Assembly: GCA_965214585.1 (NCBI GenBank)
Contig: OZ243957.1
Coordinates: 2,046,001 to 2,110,000, forward strand
Direction of reading: 5' to 3'
DNA: 64,000 nt
From: JAHCHG01 sp965214585
GTDB taxonomy: Bacteria > Acidobacteriota > Blastocatellia > Pyrinomonadales > Pyrinomonadaceae
The notes under the pieces were generated by a model. The model had not been told where the DNA came from. It saw only the letters and a program-made list of their open reading frames with translations, and did not search any database. The first letter of the stretch is position 1. Each line of letters begins with the position of its first letter. Of this stretch, positions 18,833 through 27,404 are shown in pieces. Position numbers and translations under genes: made by a program.

Positions 18833-19114
18833 TTATAAAATTTTTGGAACGCGAAAATGTCCTTCTTCCGCTTCGGGTGCTTGATCGAGCGCGAGTTTCT
18901 GTCCGAGCGAATCGTGCGGAATGTCTTCGCGCGAAGCCTTTGTCGCTTCACCTTCTTTGGTCAAACCGCCGATTGCCAATTCGACATTTTCCGTGTCGAG
19001 TTCGTTCAGTTTCTCGATATATGCGACGATCTCAGCCATTTGCGGAGCATATATTTCCGCTTCCTCGTCGGTAATTTCCAAATGCGCGAGTTTTGCGATT
19101 TTTTTTATATCCAT
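18833..19114 (-). CDS. gatC: Asp-tRNA(Asn)/Glu-tRNA(Gln) amidotransferase subunit C
   Basis: 93 residues beginning MDIKKIAKLAHLEITDEE, the usual GatC opening, with the downstream DIPHDSLGQKLALDQAPE block and a C-terminal HFRVPKIL. GatC is the belt that stabilises GatA-GatB. It is followed on the same strand by the lipoprotein gene and gatA. Confidence 0.93.
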   Translation of the reverse strand: MDIKKIAKLAHLEITDEEAEIYAPQMAEIVAYIEKLNELDTENVELAIGGLTKEGEATKASREDIPHDSLGQKLALDQAPEAEEGHFRVPKIL

Positions 19115-19169
19115 CGTGTGATTTTGTGTTTCCGAACGGATTTTGAAAAGCGATTCGTTCGTATCAATT

Positions 19170-19952
19170 TTATCCGATTTCCAGACGGGTTCTGGCTTCC
19201 CAAAATTCCGGGTAAAATCGTTTGTTCAAAGTCGTCTGCAAATAGCCGACTCCTTCCGAGCCGCCCGTTCCTTTTTTGCCGCCGACGGTTCGTTCGACCA
19301 TTTTAATATGATGGTAACGCCAATGCGAAACGAGTTCGTCGTGTTCGATCAACGCTTCTTCGAGTTCAAATTCTTCGCCGTATTTTTCAACGTCTTTGAT
19401 AATTTTAACCATTGCCCGAACGCGGTCTTCGTAAGTTTCGACAACAAAACCGCGCTTTTTTAAAAACCCGAAATAAACGTCGTGCAGAGTTTCGTCGCCG
19501 AATCTTTTTTGCAAACGCCCGATTGCAAATTCTTCGTCAAAAAAACGCATTAAACTTTCGTCTTTGAGTCCCGATAAAAACTCTATCTCGCGGAACTGCG
19601 TTGATTGAAAACCGCTTGCCGGTTTTAATTCTTCGCGGAAAAGCAGAAAATCGTGCGGTGTCATCGTTTCCAGAATCTTGAACTGCTCGACGAGAATTTT
19701 TTCGATTTCGCAAACCCGGCGAAGATTTCTGACGGCACGCAATACGCGATTTTGTTTTATATACTCAATCGTCTGATCGAGTTCGTGCAGAATCTGCTTA
19801 AACCAAAGCTCATAAGTTTGATGAATAATAATAAAAAGCAATTCATCGTGCTTTTCCGGCAGAGCCAGATTTTCCTGTAATTCGACAAGCTGCTCGACCT
19901 TTAAATATTTATTGTATGAAAGCGGAGCTTTTCCGCCGTAATTTTCCGCCAT
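19170..19952 (-). CDS. kynA: Tryptophan 2,3-dioxygenase
   Basis: 260 residues. Haem and substrate motifs of the family are visible: FIIIHQTYELWFKQ, LKPASGFQSTQFRE and the proximal-histidine segment SHWRYHHIKMVERTVG. The enzyme opens the indole ring of tryptophan to N-formylkynurenine, the first step of the kynurenine route. It heads a minus-strand run with gatC 55 nt downstream. No other kynurenine gene is present. Confidence 0.93.
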   Translation of the reverse strand: MAENYGGKAPLSYNKYLKVEQLVELQENLALPEKHDELLFIIIHQTYELWFKQILHELDQTIEYIKQNRVLRAVRNLRRVCEIEKILVEQFKILETMTPHDFLLFREELKPASGFQSTQFREIEFLSGLKDESLMRFFDEEFAIGRLQKRFGDETLHDVYFGFLKKRGFVVETYEDRVRAMVKIIKDVEKYGEEFELEEALIEHDELVSHWRYHHIKMVERTVGGKKGTGGSEGVGYLQTTLNKRFYPEFWEARTRLEIG

Positions 19953-20054
19953 AATAATTTAACGAGAACCCTTCCATTGATTTTCGTTTATCATTGAAAT
20001 TATGTCAATTTTCCGGTTTTTTTCATCAAAATCGGGGAAAATTGAAAATAGTTC

Positions 20055-20083
20055 TTGACATAAGCCGCAAATTCGGGTAAATT
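20055..20083 (+). promoter_or_regulatory. Sigma-70-type promoter of the cold-shock gene
   Basis: TTGACA (20055-20060), 17-bp spacer, TAAATT (20078-20083). Transcription would start near 20090, giving a leader of about 270 nt before the cold-shock start codon, as is usual for cspA-type mRNAs. Confidence 0.6.
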
Positions 20084-20187
20084 TTCGGCGTTCTATACAA
20101 AAAACAACACAAATCGAAATCCATTCAAAATCTTGCAGTTTAAGATTTTCTACGTTGTTAGAAATGAATAGTCTGAAATTGTATCTG

Positions 20188-20237
20188 AATCCGCATTTGG
20201 CAAAGCATTCGCAAAAACTTTGCTTGGCGGATTTTTG
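20188..20237 (+). promoter_or_regulatory. Terminator-like hairpin in the cold-shock mRNA leader
   Basis: AATCCGC...GGCAAAG pairs with CTTTGC...GCGGATT and is followed by TTTTTGTGTTTTTT. It lies between the promoter and the gene. It could be an attenuator, a temperature-dependent switch, or the end of a short leader RNA. A smaller hairpin (AAAATCTT/AAGATTTT) lies upstream near 20128-20152. Confidence 0.5.
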
Positions 20238-20363
20238 TGTTTTTTGAACCCGACGTTTTATTGAAAATGCTTTCGGCTGGAACTTAAAAAGAAACGGAAA
20301 CGCATCTTAGGATGCAAAATAAATTTAAACAATTCACTGAAGTTTGTAGGAGGAATTAGACAA

Positions 20364-20570
20364 ATGACAAAAACTATCGGCAAGGTTAAATGGTTTAACA
20401 ACGCAAAAGGTTACGGTTTTATCGAACAGCCCGGCGAACAGGATATTTTCGTGCATTACAGCGCGATTTCCGGCGACGGTTATAAAACCTTGATTCAAGG
20501 CGAAGAAGTCGAGTTTGAAGTTACCAGCGGACCGAAAGGACCGCAGGCGGAAAACGTGATGAAAGTCTGA
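20364..20570 (+). CDS. Cold-shock protein (CspA family)
   Basis: 68 residues with RNP1 (KGYGFIE) and RNP2 (DIFVHYSAI) motifs of the cold-shock domain and the length typical of CspA. It binds single-stranded RNA/DNA as an RNA chaperone. TAGGAGGAAT lies just upstream, a strong Shine-Dalgarno. A terminator follows at 20632. Confidence 0.96.
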   Translation: MTKTIGKVKWFNNAKGYGFIEQPGEQDIFVHYSAISGDGYKTLIQGEEVEFEVTSGPKGPQAENVMKV

Positions 20571-20631
20571 GCCGCGAATTAAATCACAAAACCATTTCGG
20601 TTATTTTCTGAAAGGAAAGCCGAATTTAAAG

Positions 20632-20668
20632 AAAAAAAGCGATCTTTTTTAAAGTTCGCTTTTTTTTT
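20632..20668 (+). terminator. Terminator after the cold-shock gene
   Basis: AAAAAAGCGATCTTT pairs with AAAGTTCGCTTTTTT, followed by more T. A word repeat (ACCTTTCACCTTTCACC) follows and reaches the convergent gene's stop. Confidence 0.8.
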
Positions 20669-20688
20669 ACCTTTCACCTTTCACCTTT

Positions 20689-21009
20689 TCACTCATCTTC
20701 CATTCCCTTGATCTTCAACTTTCTGCGCCAAAGTTCGCGGTAAGACGTAAAGCGCGACGTTAAATTATTAAACTGATAACGCTGGCGGTAAGACAAAGTT
20801 CTATCGTCGGCGATTCGTTTGAGATGCGCTTCGAGTCTGGCTTTCGCTTGCAGCGGCGGGCGTTTTGTTCCGCCGTTAAAATATATATCGAATTCGATTT
20901 TCAGTTTGCGTATGTCTTCTTCGATGCGCCCGATCTGCTGATCAATTTCGAGCGCGGCTTCCGCTTTCGTCTGCGTTTGTCTGTATAATTTGTTTCCGAC
21001 AAGTGCCAT
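20689..21009 (-). CDS. Small charged protein, conserved-looking, function unknown
   Basis: 106 residues from ATG 21009 (MALVGNKLYRQTQT). A helical region rich in Glu/Lys (IDQQIGRIEEDIRKLKIEFD) is followed by FNGGTKRPPLQAKARLE and an Arg-rich C-terminal part ending near a YRELWRRK motif. It resembles a short conserved module seen in acidobacterial proteins, but no function is known to me. An extra 23 upstream codons in frame are hydrophobic and lack an RBS. Confidence 0.6.
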   Translation of the reverse strand: MALVGNKLYRQTQTKAEAALEIDQQIGRIEEDIRKLKIEFDIYFNGGTKRPPLQAKARLEAHLKRIADDRTLSYRQRYQFNNLTSRFTSYRELWRRKLKIKGMEDE

Positions 21010-21107
21010 AATTATTTTTTCGTCTTCCAAATTTGGAAATATACTCCATTTAAAATAAACTGCGATAACGGAAAACATTCCCGAAAATTTCGGTTAAAAT
21101 AAATGTT

Positions 21108-22526
21108 ATGGAAAAACAAACTGCGGCGGAACAATCGGAAATTCTAAGATTTTTGCCTTCGGTTGATTCGCTTTTAAATTCGGAAACTTCGCAAAAGATC
21201 GTTTCCGAAACGGGCGCAAATCATCTGCTCGAATTGGCGCGAACGGCGATAAATGCTTTGCGAATCGAAATTCAGAAAAATGTTAAAGATTTTTCAAACG
21301 AAACTTTTACCGGCGAAAACATTTTGGCGAAAGCGGAAGAAAAACTCGAATCAATTTGGCGAAAAGAGAAAAATCTAAAGCTGAAAAAAGTTATAAACGC
21401 AACCGGCGTTGTAATTCACACAAATCTGGGACGTGCGCCTTTGTCTGAAAACGCGAAAAAGGCGGTAATCGAAAACGCTTTTGGCTACTGCTCGCTCGAA
21501 TACGACATTGAAACCGGAAAACGCGGAAAGCGCGGCGCGTATGCGGAAAAAATCCTTACCGAATTAATCGGCGCGGAAGATGCTTTAATTGTCAACAACT
21601 GCGCGGCGGCGGCGGTTTTGGTTTTGACCGCGCTTTGCAAAAACGGCGAAGCGATCATCTCGCGCGGCGAACTCGTCGAAATCGGCGGCGATTTTCGCGT
21701 TCCCGACGTAATGGAACAATCGGGCGCGATTCTCAAAGAAGTCGGCACGACAAACCGCACAAAACTCGCCGATTACGAAAACGCGATCACCGAACAAACG
21801 AAAATGCTCGTCAAAGTTCACCCGTCAAATTATAAAATCATCGGTTTTACAAGCGTTCCGACAGTCGGAGAACTCGCCGAACTTGCCGAAAAAAACAAAA
21901 TTATATTTTACGAAGATGCCGGTTCGGGCGCGATTTTCGATTTGAGCGAATACGGTTTGACGGACGAACCGATCATCAAAAAATCAATCCAAGACGGCGC
22001 GGACATCGTAACTTTCAGCGCGGACAAACTTCTCGGTTCGGCGCAAGCCGGTTTAATTGTCGGAAAAAAGAAAATCATCGAAAAACTCAGAAAACATCCG
22101 CTTTACCGCGTTTTGCGCGTGAACAAATTGATTTACGCGGCAATCGAAGCGACGCTTGAATCTTTCAGACGCGAAACGCAATTTGAGGAAATTCCCGTTT
22201 TGCAGATGCTTTCAACTTCGCGCGAAAAATTAAAAAAGCGAACGGAAATTTTCGCCGAAAAACTAGCCGAAAATTCAAATTTGAAACTCGAAATAATAAA
22301 AGGGAAATCGGTTGTCGGCGGCGGTTCAGCACCGAATTTTCAACCCGAAACGCCGCTTTTGTCCGTTCGGCATAAAAATATTTCCGTTGGTGTTCTGGAA
22401 GAAAATCTGCGTTTTTCAAAACCTCCGGTTGCGGCGCGGATAGCCGAAGACAAGGTTTTGATAGATTTGCGAACCGTTTCGGAAAATGAGGAAATTGAAT
22501 TGTTAGAAATTCTGGCGAATATTTAA
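21108..22526 (+). CDS. selA: L-seryl-tRNA(Sec) selenium transferase
   Basis: 472 residues. The N-terminal domain (FLPSVDSLLN) and the PLP core are typical: VINATGVVIHTNLGRAPLS, then the PLP lysine in SADKLLGSAQAG (Lys307). It converts Ser-tRNA(Sec) to Sec-tRNA(Sec) with selenophosphate. selB and selC usually accompany it, but here an insertion element follows directly. Its presence implies, but does not prove, selenoprotein synthesis; no selenoprotein was recognised in the window. Confidence 0.93.
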   Translation: MEKQTAAEQSEILRFLPSVDSLLNSETSQKIVSETGANHLLELARTAINALRIEIQKNVKDFSNETFTGENILAKAEEKLESIWRKEKNLKLKKVINATGVVIHTNLGRAPLSENAKKAVIENAFGYCSLEYDIETGKRGKRGAYAEKILTELIGAEDALIVNNCAAAAVLVLTALCKNGEAIISRGELVEIGGDFRVPDVMEQSGAILKEVGTTNRTKLADYENAITEQTKMLVKVHPSNYKIIGFTSVPTVGELAELAEKNKIIFYEDAGSGAIFDLSEYGLTDEPIIKKSIQDGADIVTFSADKLLGSAQAGLIVGKKKIIEKLRKHPLYRVLRVNKLIYAAIEATLESFRRETQFEEIPVLQMLSTSREKLKKRTEIFAEKLAENSNLKLEIIKGKSVVGGGSAPNFQPETPLLSVRHKNISVGVLEENLRFSKPPVAARIAEDKVLIDLRTVSENEEIELLEILANI

Positions 22527-22758
22527 AGACTTTAAAATTACGATACTTCGGACAGTTTTTAAATCCTTAATTTTATGAATTGCCGCCTGCTTTAGCTGGT
22601 GGTTAGCTGATTACTTACATTTAGGGACTTTAGTCAAATTTATTAAAAAATCCAATCATCCTATTTGCTTTAGCTAAAGCTATAAGGAATTTTATTTATT
22701 TTTCTGAAATTCGGCTAAAGCCTTGTATTTATTGCATTTCTAGTCCACCAGCTAAAGC

Positions 22759-24149
22759 CATTAGTTTCTACACATCTTTAAAATCTGTTTGCGAACCGAT
22801 TATTTGTAAAAACTCTTTGGTTATTTCTTCTAGTTCTGCCGTCGTATAGCTTTCTAACACATCTATTAGCGTTAGAAACTGCCACATTCCGGCGAGTAGT
22901 GCCGGAATTGTGTATTCAACTCCGCGTTTCATTAGTCTGCCGCTTAGTCTGATTAAAAACTTTCTTAGCTCCTTTGCTTTTTCTTCTTTGGATGCTGCTA
23001 ATGCCCAGACGATCACGCAGACTTGTGCGACTATCATCAACCGTTTGGCGATTGCTTGTGCCGATTCTTGTTGCCATTGTTCCAAATGCTGTCCGCCTCT
23101 TTTGAGCAACTTGAAGAAACTCTCGATTCGCCATCGCCAGTAATACCAAAGGGCAATCTCTTCTGCTTTTACTTGCCTTTGAACATTCGTCCATAACCGC
23201 CAAACCGCCAAGACTTTGCCTTTTTTATCCCGCACCTCAGATAACACATATCTCAATCTGATCGGCTTTCCTTTGATTAACTTTCGCTTATCGGGCTGCT
23301 CTTTGGTTGGACGTTTCGTGCGTCCTATTCGATCCAACACAACCTCCGTTTCAGCGACATACTGAAACGCTTTGCGTCCCGGATACTTGACTTCCCGAAC
23401 ATATTGAAAATCTTCCTTGATTCGCTCTTCGACTTCCTTGAGCAGCAAACTCTCCTCGCCTAATTTCACTCGCCGAACATCATTTGAACGAATCACGAAC
23501 TGCCTTCCGCATCTGATAAATCTCCTCAAATGAAGCAGAGAATCGGCTTGTCTGTCAACTATGTGAACACACGGCTTGGCTAATCCGAGTCCTTCGACAT
23601 AGCCGAATGTCCTGTTTAATTCATCTAATTGCCGACGACGCGGCAAAGGCTTTTCGCGTCTTGATGAATGCACTCCATCGTCGGCTTCCAAGCCAATGTA
23701 AAGCGGTGCTAACGGTTCGCCTTCGATGTCAGACACCAGCAATGCACTTTGCAAAAAATAGCCCTGCTCCAAATTATTACATAATCTGATCCGATCGGCT
23801 TTGCTCTCGTGAGTCGTATAGTTTAGATCGCTAAAATCGTGCATCACAAGTGCATATCTATTGACTTTAGAATCACTTACCTGCCCGGCATAATCAATCA
23901 GAGGTTCTGCCAAAGAAGGCAAACTAACTCGTTCATTAGCAAAAAAACGCCACGCCGCCTGTGCTGCCGCAAACGGCTCTTTTGTTTTTGGCAAGGCACG
24001 TAACCCGCTCGCCACCGATTGTGATAGACTTAAATGTTGTCGCACCAGCATTTTATAACGTCTTTGCAGACGTGGTTCTAAATTCGGAACTTTTATTTCA
24101 TACTTTCTGATATTATCAAAGAACCTTTAGACTTGTGTAGAAACTAATG
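22759..24149. mobile_element. IS4-family insertion sequence, 1391 bp
   Basis: Ends CATTAGTTTCTACACA and TGTGTAGAAACTAATG form perfect 16-bp terminal inverted repeats. The element is flanked by direct repeats GCTAAAGC (22751-22758 and 24150-24157), a target-site duplication. It carries one intact transposase gene. Intact ends, duplication and reading frame suggest recent, possibly active insertion. The family is from the transposase motif; the IS name is not known to me. Confidence 0.92.
22768..24051 (-). CDS. IS4-family DDE transposase
   Basis: 427 residues. The DDE residues are visible as Asp in VMHDFSDLNY, Asp in HIVDRQAD, and Glu in the IS4 signature YWRWRIESFFKLLK (Y-2-R-3-E-6-K). The stop codon lies inside the left terminal repeat. 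The gene is intact, with no frameshift. It catalyses cut-and-paste movement of the element. Confidence 0.93.
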   Translation of the reverse strand: MLVRQHLSLSQSVASGLRALPKTKEPFAAAQAAWRFFANERVSLPSLAEPLIDYAGQVSDSKVNRYALVMHDFSDLNYTTHESKADRIRLCNNLEQGYFLQSALLVSDIEGEPLAPLYIGLEADDGVHSSRREKPLPRRRQLDELNRTFGYVEGLGLAKPCVHIVDRQADSLLHLRRFIRCGRQFVIRSNDVRRVKLGEESLLLKEVEERIKEDFQYVREVKYPGRKAFQYVAETEVVLDRIGRTKRPTKEQPDKRKLIKGKPIRLRYVLSEVRDKKGKVLAVWRLWTNVQRQVKAEEIALWYYWRWRIESFFKLLKRGGQHLEQWQQESAQAIAKRLMIVAQVCVIVWALAASKEEKAKELRKFLIRLSGRLMKRGVEYTIPALLAGMWQFLTLIDVLESYTTAELEEITKEFLQIIGSQTDFKDV

Positions 24150-24198
24150 GCTAAAGCAGGCGGCAATTCATAAGAAAAATTGCCCGAACTATTAAGGT

Positions 24199-24240
24199 TA
24201 AAAAGCCCGAATTTAATCAAAAATTCGGGCTTTTAATTTT
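24199..24240. terminator. Bidirectional terminator, probably the displaced selA terminator
   Basis: AAAAAGCCCGAATTT pairs with AAATTCGGGCTTTT. It lies after the IS and MITE; before those insertions it would have been close to the end of selA. Confidence 0.8.
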
Positions 24241-24251
24241 AGATTTTACGA

Positions 24252-24463
24252 ATATTCAGTAGATCACGAAAATCAGATAAAATCAGATTTTCGACAAACG
24301 GAACGCCGGCAGCTTGCCGGCAATGAGTGCCTAGCACGAAAGCAAACTCGGCAAATTATAAAGATCAAGTGAAATTTAAAGCTGATTAACTTTGCTCAAA
24401 CGCTGAGGCGTTTGCTGCCGGCGTTCCGTTGTTAGAAAATTCTTTTTCGTAATCTACTGATAT
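24252..24463. repeat. 212-bp nested palindrome abutting the carD stop codon
   Basis: Outer arms ATATTCAGTAGAT...ACGAAAA and complement ending CTACTGATAT at 24463. Inner arms ACGGAACGCCGGCAGC (24298-24313) and GCTGCCGGCGTTCCGT. Its inner arm resembles arms of the elements at 33418-33602 and 60304-60451. Confidence 0.85.
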
Positions 24464-25000
24464 TTAATGACTCGTCGCGTTCATCACGCTCGGCTGTGTG
24501 TCAAGATGTTTGTCGCAGGCATCGCTGATCAGAGATTCTATCTGGGTTTCAAACTTTTTCTCTTTGGCTAAACCGGCATTTGTAACTTCGGAAACGATTA
24601 GGAACTTGGCTTTTTCGAGCAAAGTTTGTTCGCGGAAGGAAAGTTTTTTCTCGTTGCCCAAAAACGTAAGTTTTTTCATCACGTCAGCGGCTTCAAAAAC
24701 GTCGCCCGATTGAAGTTTTTCGTTGTATTCGCGCGAACGAACTTTCCAATCTTTTGAAACATCTTCAAAATCTTCGGACAAATCGTTTATCAAACGCTTG
24801 TATTGCTTAGAATTGATAATCGGTCTGATCCCGACATTTTCGGCATTTCCAAGCGGCACGAAAATCGTCGAATTATCGTTCAAAACGCGAAGCGCGTAGA
24901 ATTTCATAGAATGTCCGGCAATTTTCTTTTTCTCAATATCTTCGATCATACAAACGCCTTGATTTGGATAGGCGACTTTTTGTCCAACGCTGAGTTCCAT
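24464..25000 (-). CDS. carD: CarD/CdnL-family RNA polymerase-binding regulator
   Basis: 178 residues. An N-terminal RNAP-interaction (Tudor-like) domain opens with LSVGQKVAYPNQGVCMIEDI and a helical DNA-binding domain follows (KDWKVRSREYNEKLQSGD, LSFREQTLLEKAK). CarD stabilises open complexes, notably at rRNA promoters. The C-terminus adds a short Thr/Ser/His tail (QPSVMNATSH) of unknown use. AAAGGAGA lies upstream of the ATG. Confidence 0.92.
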   Translation of the reverse strand: MELSVGQKVAYPNQGVCMIEDIEKKKIAGHSMKFYALRVLNDNSTIFVPLGNAENVGIRPIINSKQYKRLINDLSEDFEDVSKDWKVRSREYNEKLQSGDVFEAADVMKKLTFLGNEKKLSFREQTLLEKAKFLIVSEVTNAGLAKEKKFETQIESLISDACDKHLDTQPSVMNATSH

Positions 25001-25136
25001 AATTAAATTATCTCCTTTAAAAAATTAAAATATGACGAACAGCAAAATGCGTTTCGTCCCGAAAGCGAACTTGTAAGGTGTCTTCATTATATCATAAAAA
25101 CGCCGGTTTTAGAAGTTTTTTTGTAAAGCGCGATAA

Positions 25137-26219
25137 TTAAAGGGTTTTAGGCAATTCGACGGAAAATGTCGTGCCTTTGTTCGGGATGGATTCGACGGAA
25201 ACTTCGCCGCCGTGCAAGCGCGTCAAATGTTTGACAATTGCAAGTCCTAAGCCCGTTCCGCCGATCTCGCGCGAACGGGCGCGGTCTGTGCGGTAAAAAC
25301 GCTCGAAAATTCGCTGGAGATGTTCGCTCGGAATTCCTTCGCCGCCGTCTGTAACTTTTATAATGTCGCTAAACGGTTTCGATTCGTGTTCGACCAAAAC
25401 GCTTCCGTCGGGACGATTGAATTTTACGGCGTTATCAATCAGATTCATCAGCATCTGCTCAAATCTGAATAAATCCGCATAAACGAAAGTTTCGGGCGAA
25501 ACGTCGTTTATCAATAAAATCTGCCGTTCGTCTGCTTTAGCGGAAAGCGTGTCGAAAATTTCTTCGATCAATAAATGTAAATTAACGCGCTTCGGCTCGA
25601 TTCTGATCTTGCCCGATTCGATAGAGGAAAGTTCGAGAATGTCATTTATCAAGTAGTGCATTCGCTCGGCGTTTTTGCGGATGACGCTTAAAAAATGGCG
25701 GTTATTTTCAAAATCGTCAATCGCGCCGTCTTCGAGCGTTTCGACAAACGCCAGAATCGAAGTCAGAGGCGTGCGAAGTTCGTGCGAGATGTTTGAAAGA
25801 AATTCCTGCCTGACTTTTTCCAGATGTTCGATTTGCGTGATGTCGTAAAAAACCCCAACCGCGCTTTTCACTTCGTCGAGTTCCAAAGGCGCGATGTGAA
25901 CGTCGTATTTATGACGTTCCGCGCCGATAATTTCGAGTTTGATGTCCGACGCTTCGCCGTCTTCCAGAGCTTTGCGAAACGCTTCGTGCAAACTCAGATC
26001 GCGGATAACTTCGCTGATGCGCTTGTTCTGCATCGAACCATTGCTGCGTGCAAACGCTTTGTAAGCCGCTTGGTTTGAAGCCAAAATCCTCGTATTCGCC
26101 CCGACGACGATCACGCCTTCGCGCATCGTTTCAAGAATTTTGCTCAAAACCGACGGCGACGAAGTATCTTCCTCGCGGATGATATTTTTGTTTGTAAACC
26201 AAGTATCTATCAAGTTCAT
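25137..26219 (-). CDS. PAS-domain sensor histidine kinase (PhoR-like, soluble)
   Basis: 360 residues. A PAS domain (~25-130) leads into HisKA with phosphoacceptor His146 (SNISHELRTPL). HATPase follows with the N box (MNLIDNAVKF) and G boxes (DGGEGI, GTGLGLAIV). No transmembrane segment is seen, so it senses a cytoplasmic cue or works through a partner. The adjacent upstream regulator is PhoB-like, and the cluster continues with sixA, a CBS protein and ppx, which suggests phosphate signalling. That role is inference. Confidence 0.88.
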   Translation of the reverse strand: MNLIDTWFTNKNIIREEDTSSPSVLSKILETMREGVIVVGANTRILASNQAAYKAFARSNGSMQNKRISEVIRDLSLHEAFRKALEDGEASDIKLEIIGAERHKYDVHIAPLELDEVKSAVGVFYDITQIEHLEKVRQEFLSNISHELRTPLTSILAFVETLEDGAIDDFENNRHFLSVIRKNAERMHYLINDILELSSIESGKIRIEPKRVNLHLLIEEIFDTLSAKADERQILLINDVSPETFVYADLFRFEQMLMNLIDNAVKFNRPDGSVLVEHESKPFSDIIKVTDGGEGIPSEHLQRIFERFYRTDRARSREIGGTGLGLAIVKHLTRLHGGEVSVESIPNKGTTFSVELPKTL

Positions 26220-26281
26220 AAACGGTTAGGTTTTAATCTTTGATCTTGAAATCAAAAAATAAATATCGTAAAAAACACAAA

Positions 26282-26394
26282 GCGGACTGGAGCGCAAGCG
26301 TCCCGCTTGCAACCGTCGCGCAAGCGGCGGAAAATCGTTGAAAACTCAAAAAGTTTAAATTCACAACGGCTTTTTCGCGCTCCAGTCTGCTCCG
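26282..26394. repeat. 113-bp palindromic element between response regulator and kinase
   Basis: GCGGACTGGAGCGC at 26282 pairs with GCGCTCCAGTCTGCTCCGC ending at 26394. Internal CGCAAGCG/CGCTTGC words recur. It separates the two genes of a two-component pair on the minus strand. Confidence 0.7.
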
Positions 26395-26433
26395 CACGTT
26401 AAACGAATTCCGTTTTCAACTTAAAATCAAAAA

Positions 26434-27120
26434 TCATTTATAGCCGACAAAACGATAACCGACACCGACCACCGTTTCGATGCAGTCGCCGCAATCGCCT
26501 AATTTCTGGCGCAGACGGCGGATGTGAACGTCCAATGTGCGCGTGTCGCCGAAATAGCTGTAACCCCAGACGTTATCGAGAAGCTGCTGGCGCGTGGCGA
26601 CTCGTCCGAGATTTTTTATCAGATGAGTAAAAAGCGCAAATTCCTTGCGGGTCAGTTTCACGTTTTCGCCTTCGCATTCGACGCGCACATCGGCAAAATC
26701 CACAAAAATCTTCTCGTCTTTGTAATCCTGAATCGTATCTTTTTCAACCCGCCGCAAAACTGCGCGAACGCGGGCGACGACTTCCTTGACCGAAAAGGGT
26801 TTGACGATATAATCGTCCGCGCCGAGTTCCAGACCGCCGATTTTATCGCTTTCGCTCGCTTTCGCCGTGAGCATTATAATCGGCGTTTTTTCCGTCAGCG
26901 GTTCGCGCCGCAAACGTCTGCAAAGTTCCGTGCCGCTCATTCCGGGCAGCATCAGATCGAGCAAAATCAAATCCGGCGGATGCTTTTCGTCCAATGCAAG
27001 CCGCAAACCTTTTTCGCCCGATTCGGCAATTACGGGGCGAAATCCTTCGCGTTTGAAATTATACTGCAAACTTTCGGCAATATCCGCGTCGTCTTCGATT
27101 ATTAAAATTTGCTGCATCAT
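26434..27120 (-). CDS. OmpR/PhoB-family response regulator
   Basis: 228 residues. The receiver domain has IIEDD at 7-11 and phosphoacceptor Asp55 (LILLDLMLPG). A winged-helix DNA-binding domain ends with TRTLDVHIRRLRQKLGD and VGVGYRF. It is transcribed before the histidine kinase at 25137, its likely partner. MMQ starts offer two adjacent ATGs. Confidence 0.93.
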   Translation of the reverse strand: MMQQILIIEDDADIAESLQYNFKREGFRPVIAESGEKGLRLALDEKHPPDLILLDLMLPGMSGTELCRRLRREPLTEKTPIIMLTAKASESDKIGGLELGADDYIVKPFSVKEVVARVRAVLRRVEKDTIQDYKDEKIFVDFADVRVECEGENVKLTRKEFALFTHLIKNLGRVATRQQLLDNVWGYSYFGDTRTLDVHIRRLRQKLGDCGDCIETVVGVGYRFVGYK

Positions 27121-27262
27121 AAATAATCAGATTATTTGCCGAATATAGACGCGATGTGAACAAAATGTTAAATAAATGTTAAATAAATTTCTCTGATTTT
27201 CAGATACGTCTGAATTCCGAGAAGCTATTTGAAAACTTTTAAGTCGAAAATACAAAGATTAA

Positions 27263-27354
27263 ACTGTTCGCTGTTAGCTGTTGACTGTTCACTTTTTCAA
27301 AATAATCTTTTCATTTGATTAAAAACGGATAGTGAACAGTTAATAACGAACAGT
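27263..27354. repeat. Word-repeat hairpin (CTGTTCG/CTGTTAG words)
   Basis: ACTGTTCGCTGTTAGCTG...GTTCACT on the left and AGTGAACAGTTAATAACG...CAGT on the right. The arms are made of slightly varied 7-10 nt words and pair imperfectly. It sits in the 284-base gap upstream of the response regulator; nothing else is seen there. Confidence 0.65.
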
Positions 27355-27404
27355 CTTGAAATCATTTCAGACAAATTCGGAGTTTTGCGGGCAATTTCTA
27401 AAGA

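Larger units (their letters stand above)
22573..24173. repeat. 202-bp MITE-like element split by an insertion sequence
   Basis: The left arm at 22573-22602 (TTATGAATTGCCGCCTGC then TTTAGCTGGTGG) is matched exactly over 30 bases by 22745-22758 joined to 24158-24173. The right arm is therefore broken by the IS at 22759-24149 plus one copy of an 8-bp duplication. Removing these restores a 202-bp element with perfect 30-bp terminal inverted repeats. Further GCTTTAGC/GCTAAAGC palindromes lie inside. Confidence 0.9.

Noticed and set aside
18721..18951. N-terminal extension of the lipoprotein gene into gatC
   Set aside because: It would translate a palindromic element and overlap gatC; a TTG with a good Shine-Dalgarno directly before the signal peptide explains the gene better.
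26524..27105. 193-codon plus-strand frame opposite the PhoB-like regulator
   Set aside because: Antisense to a gene with clear receiver and winged-helix motifs; no family features.
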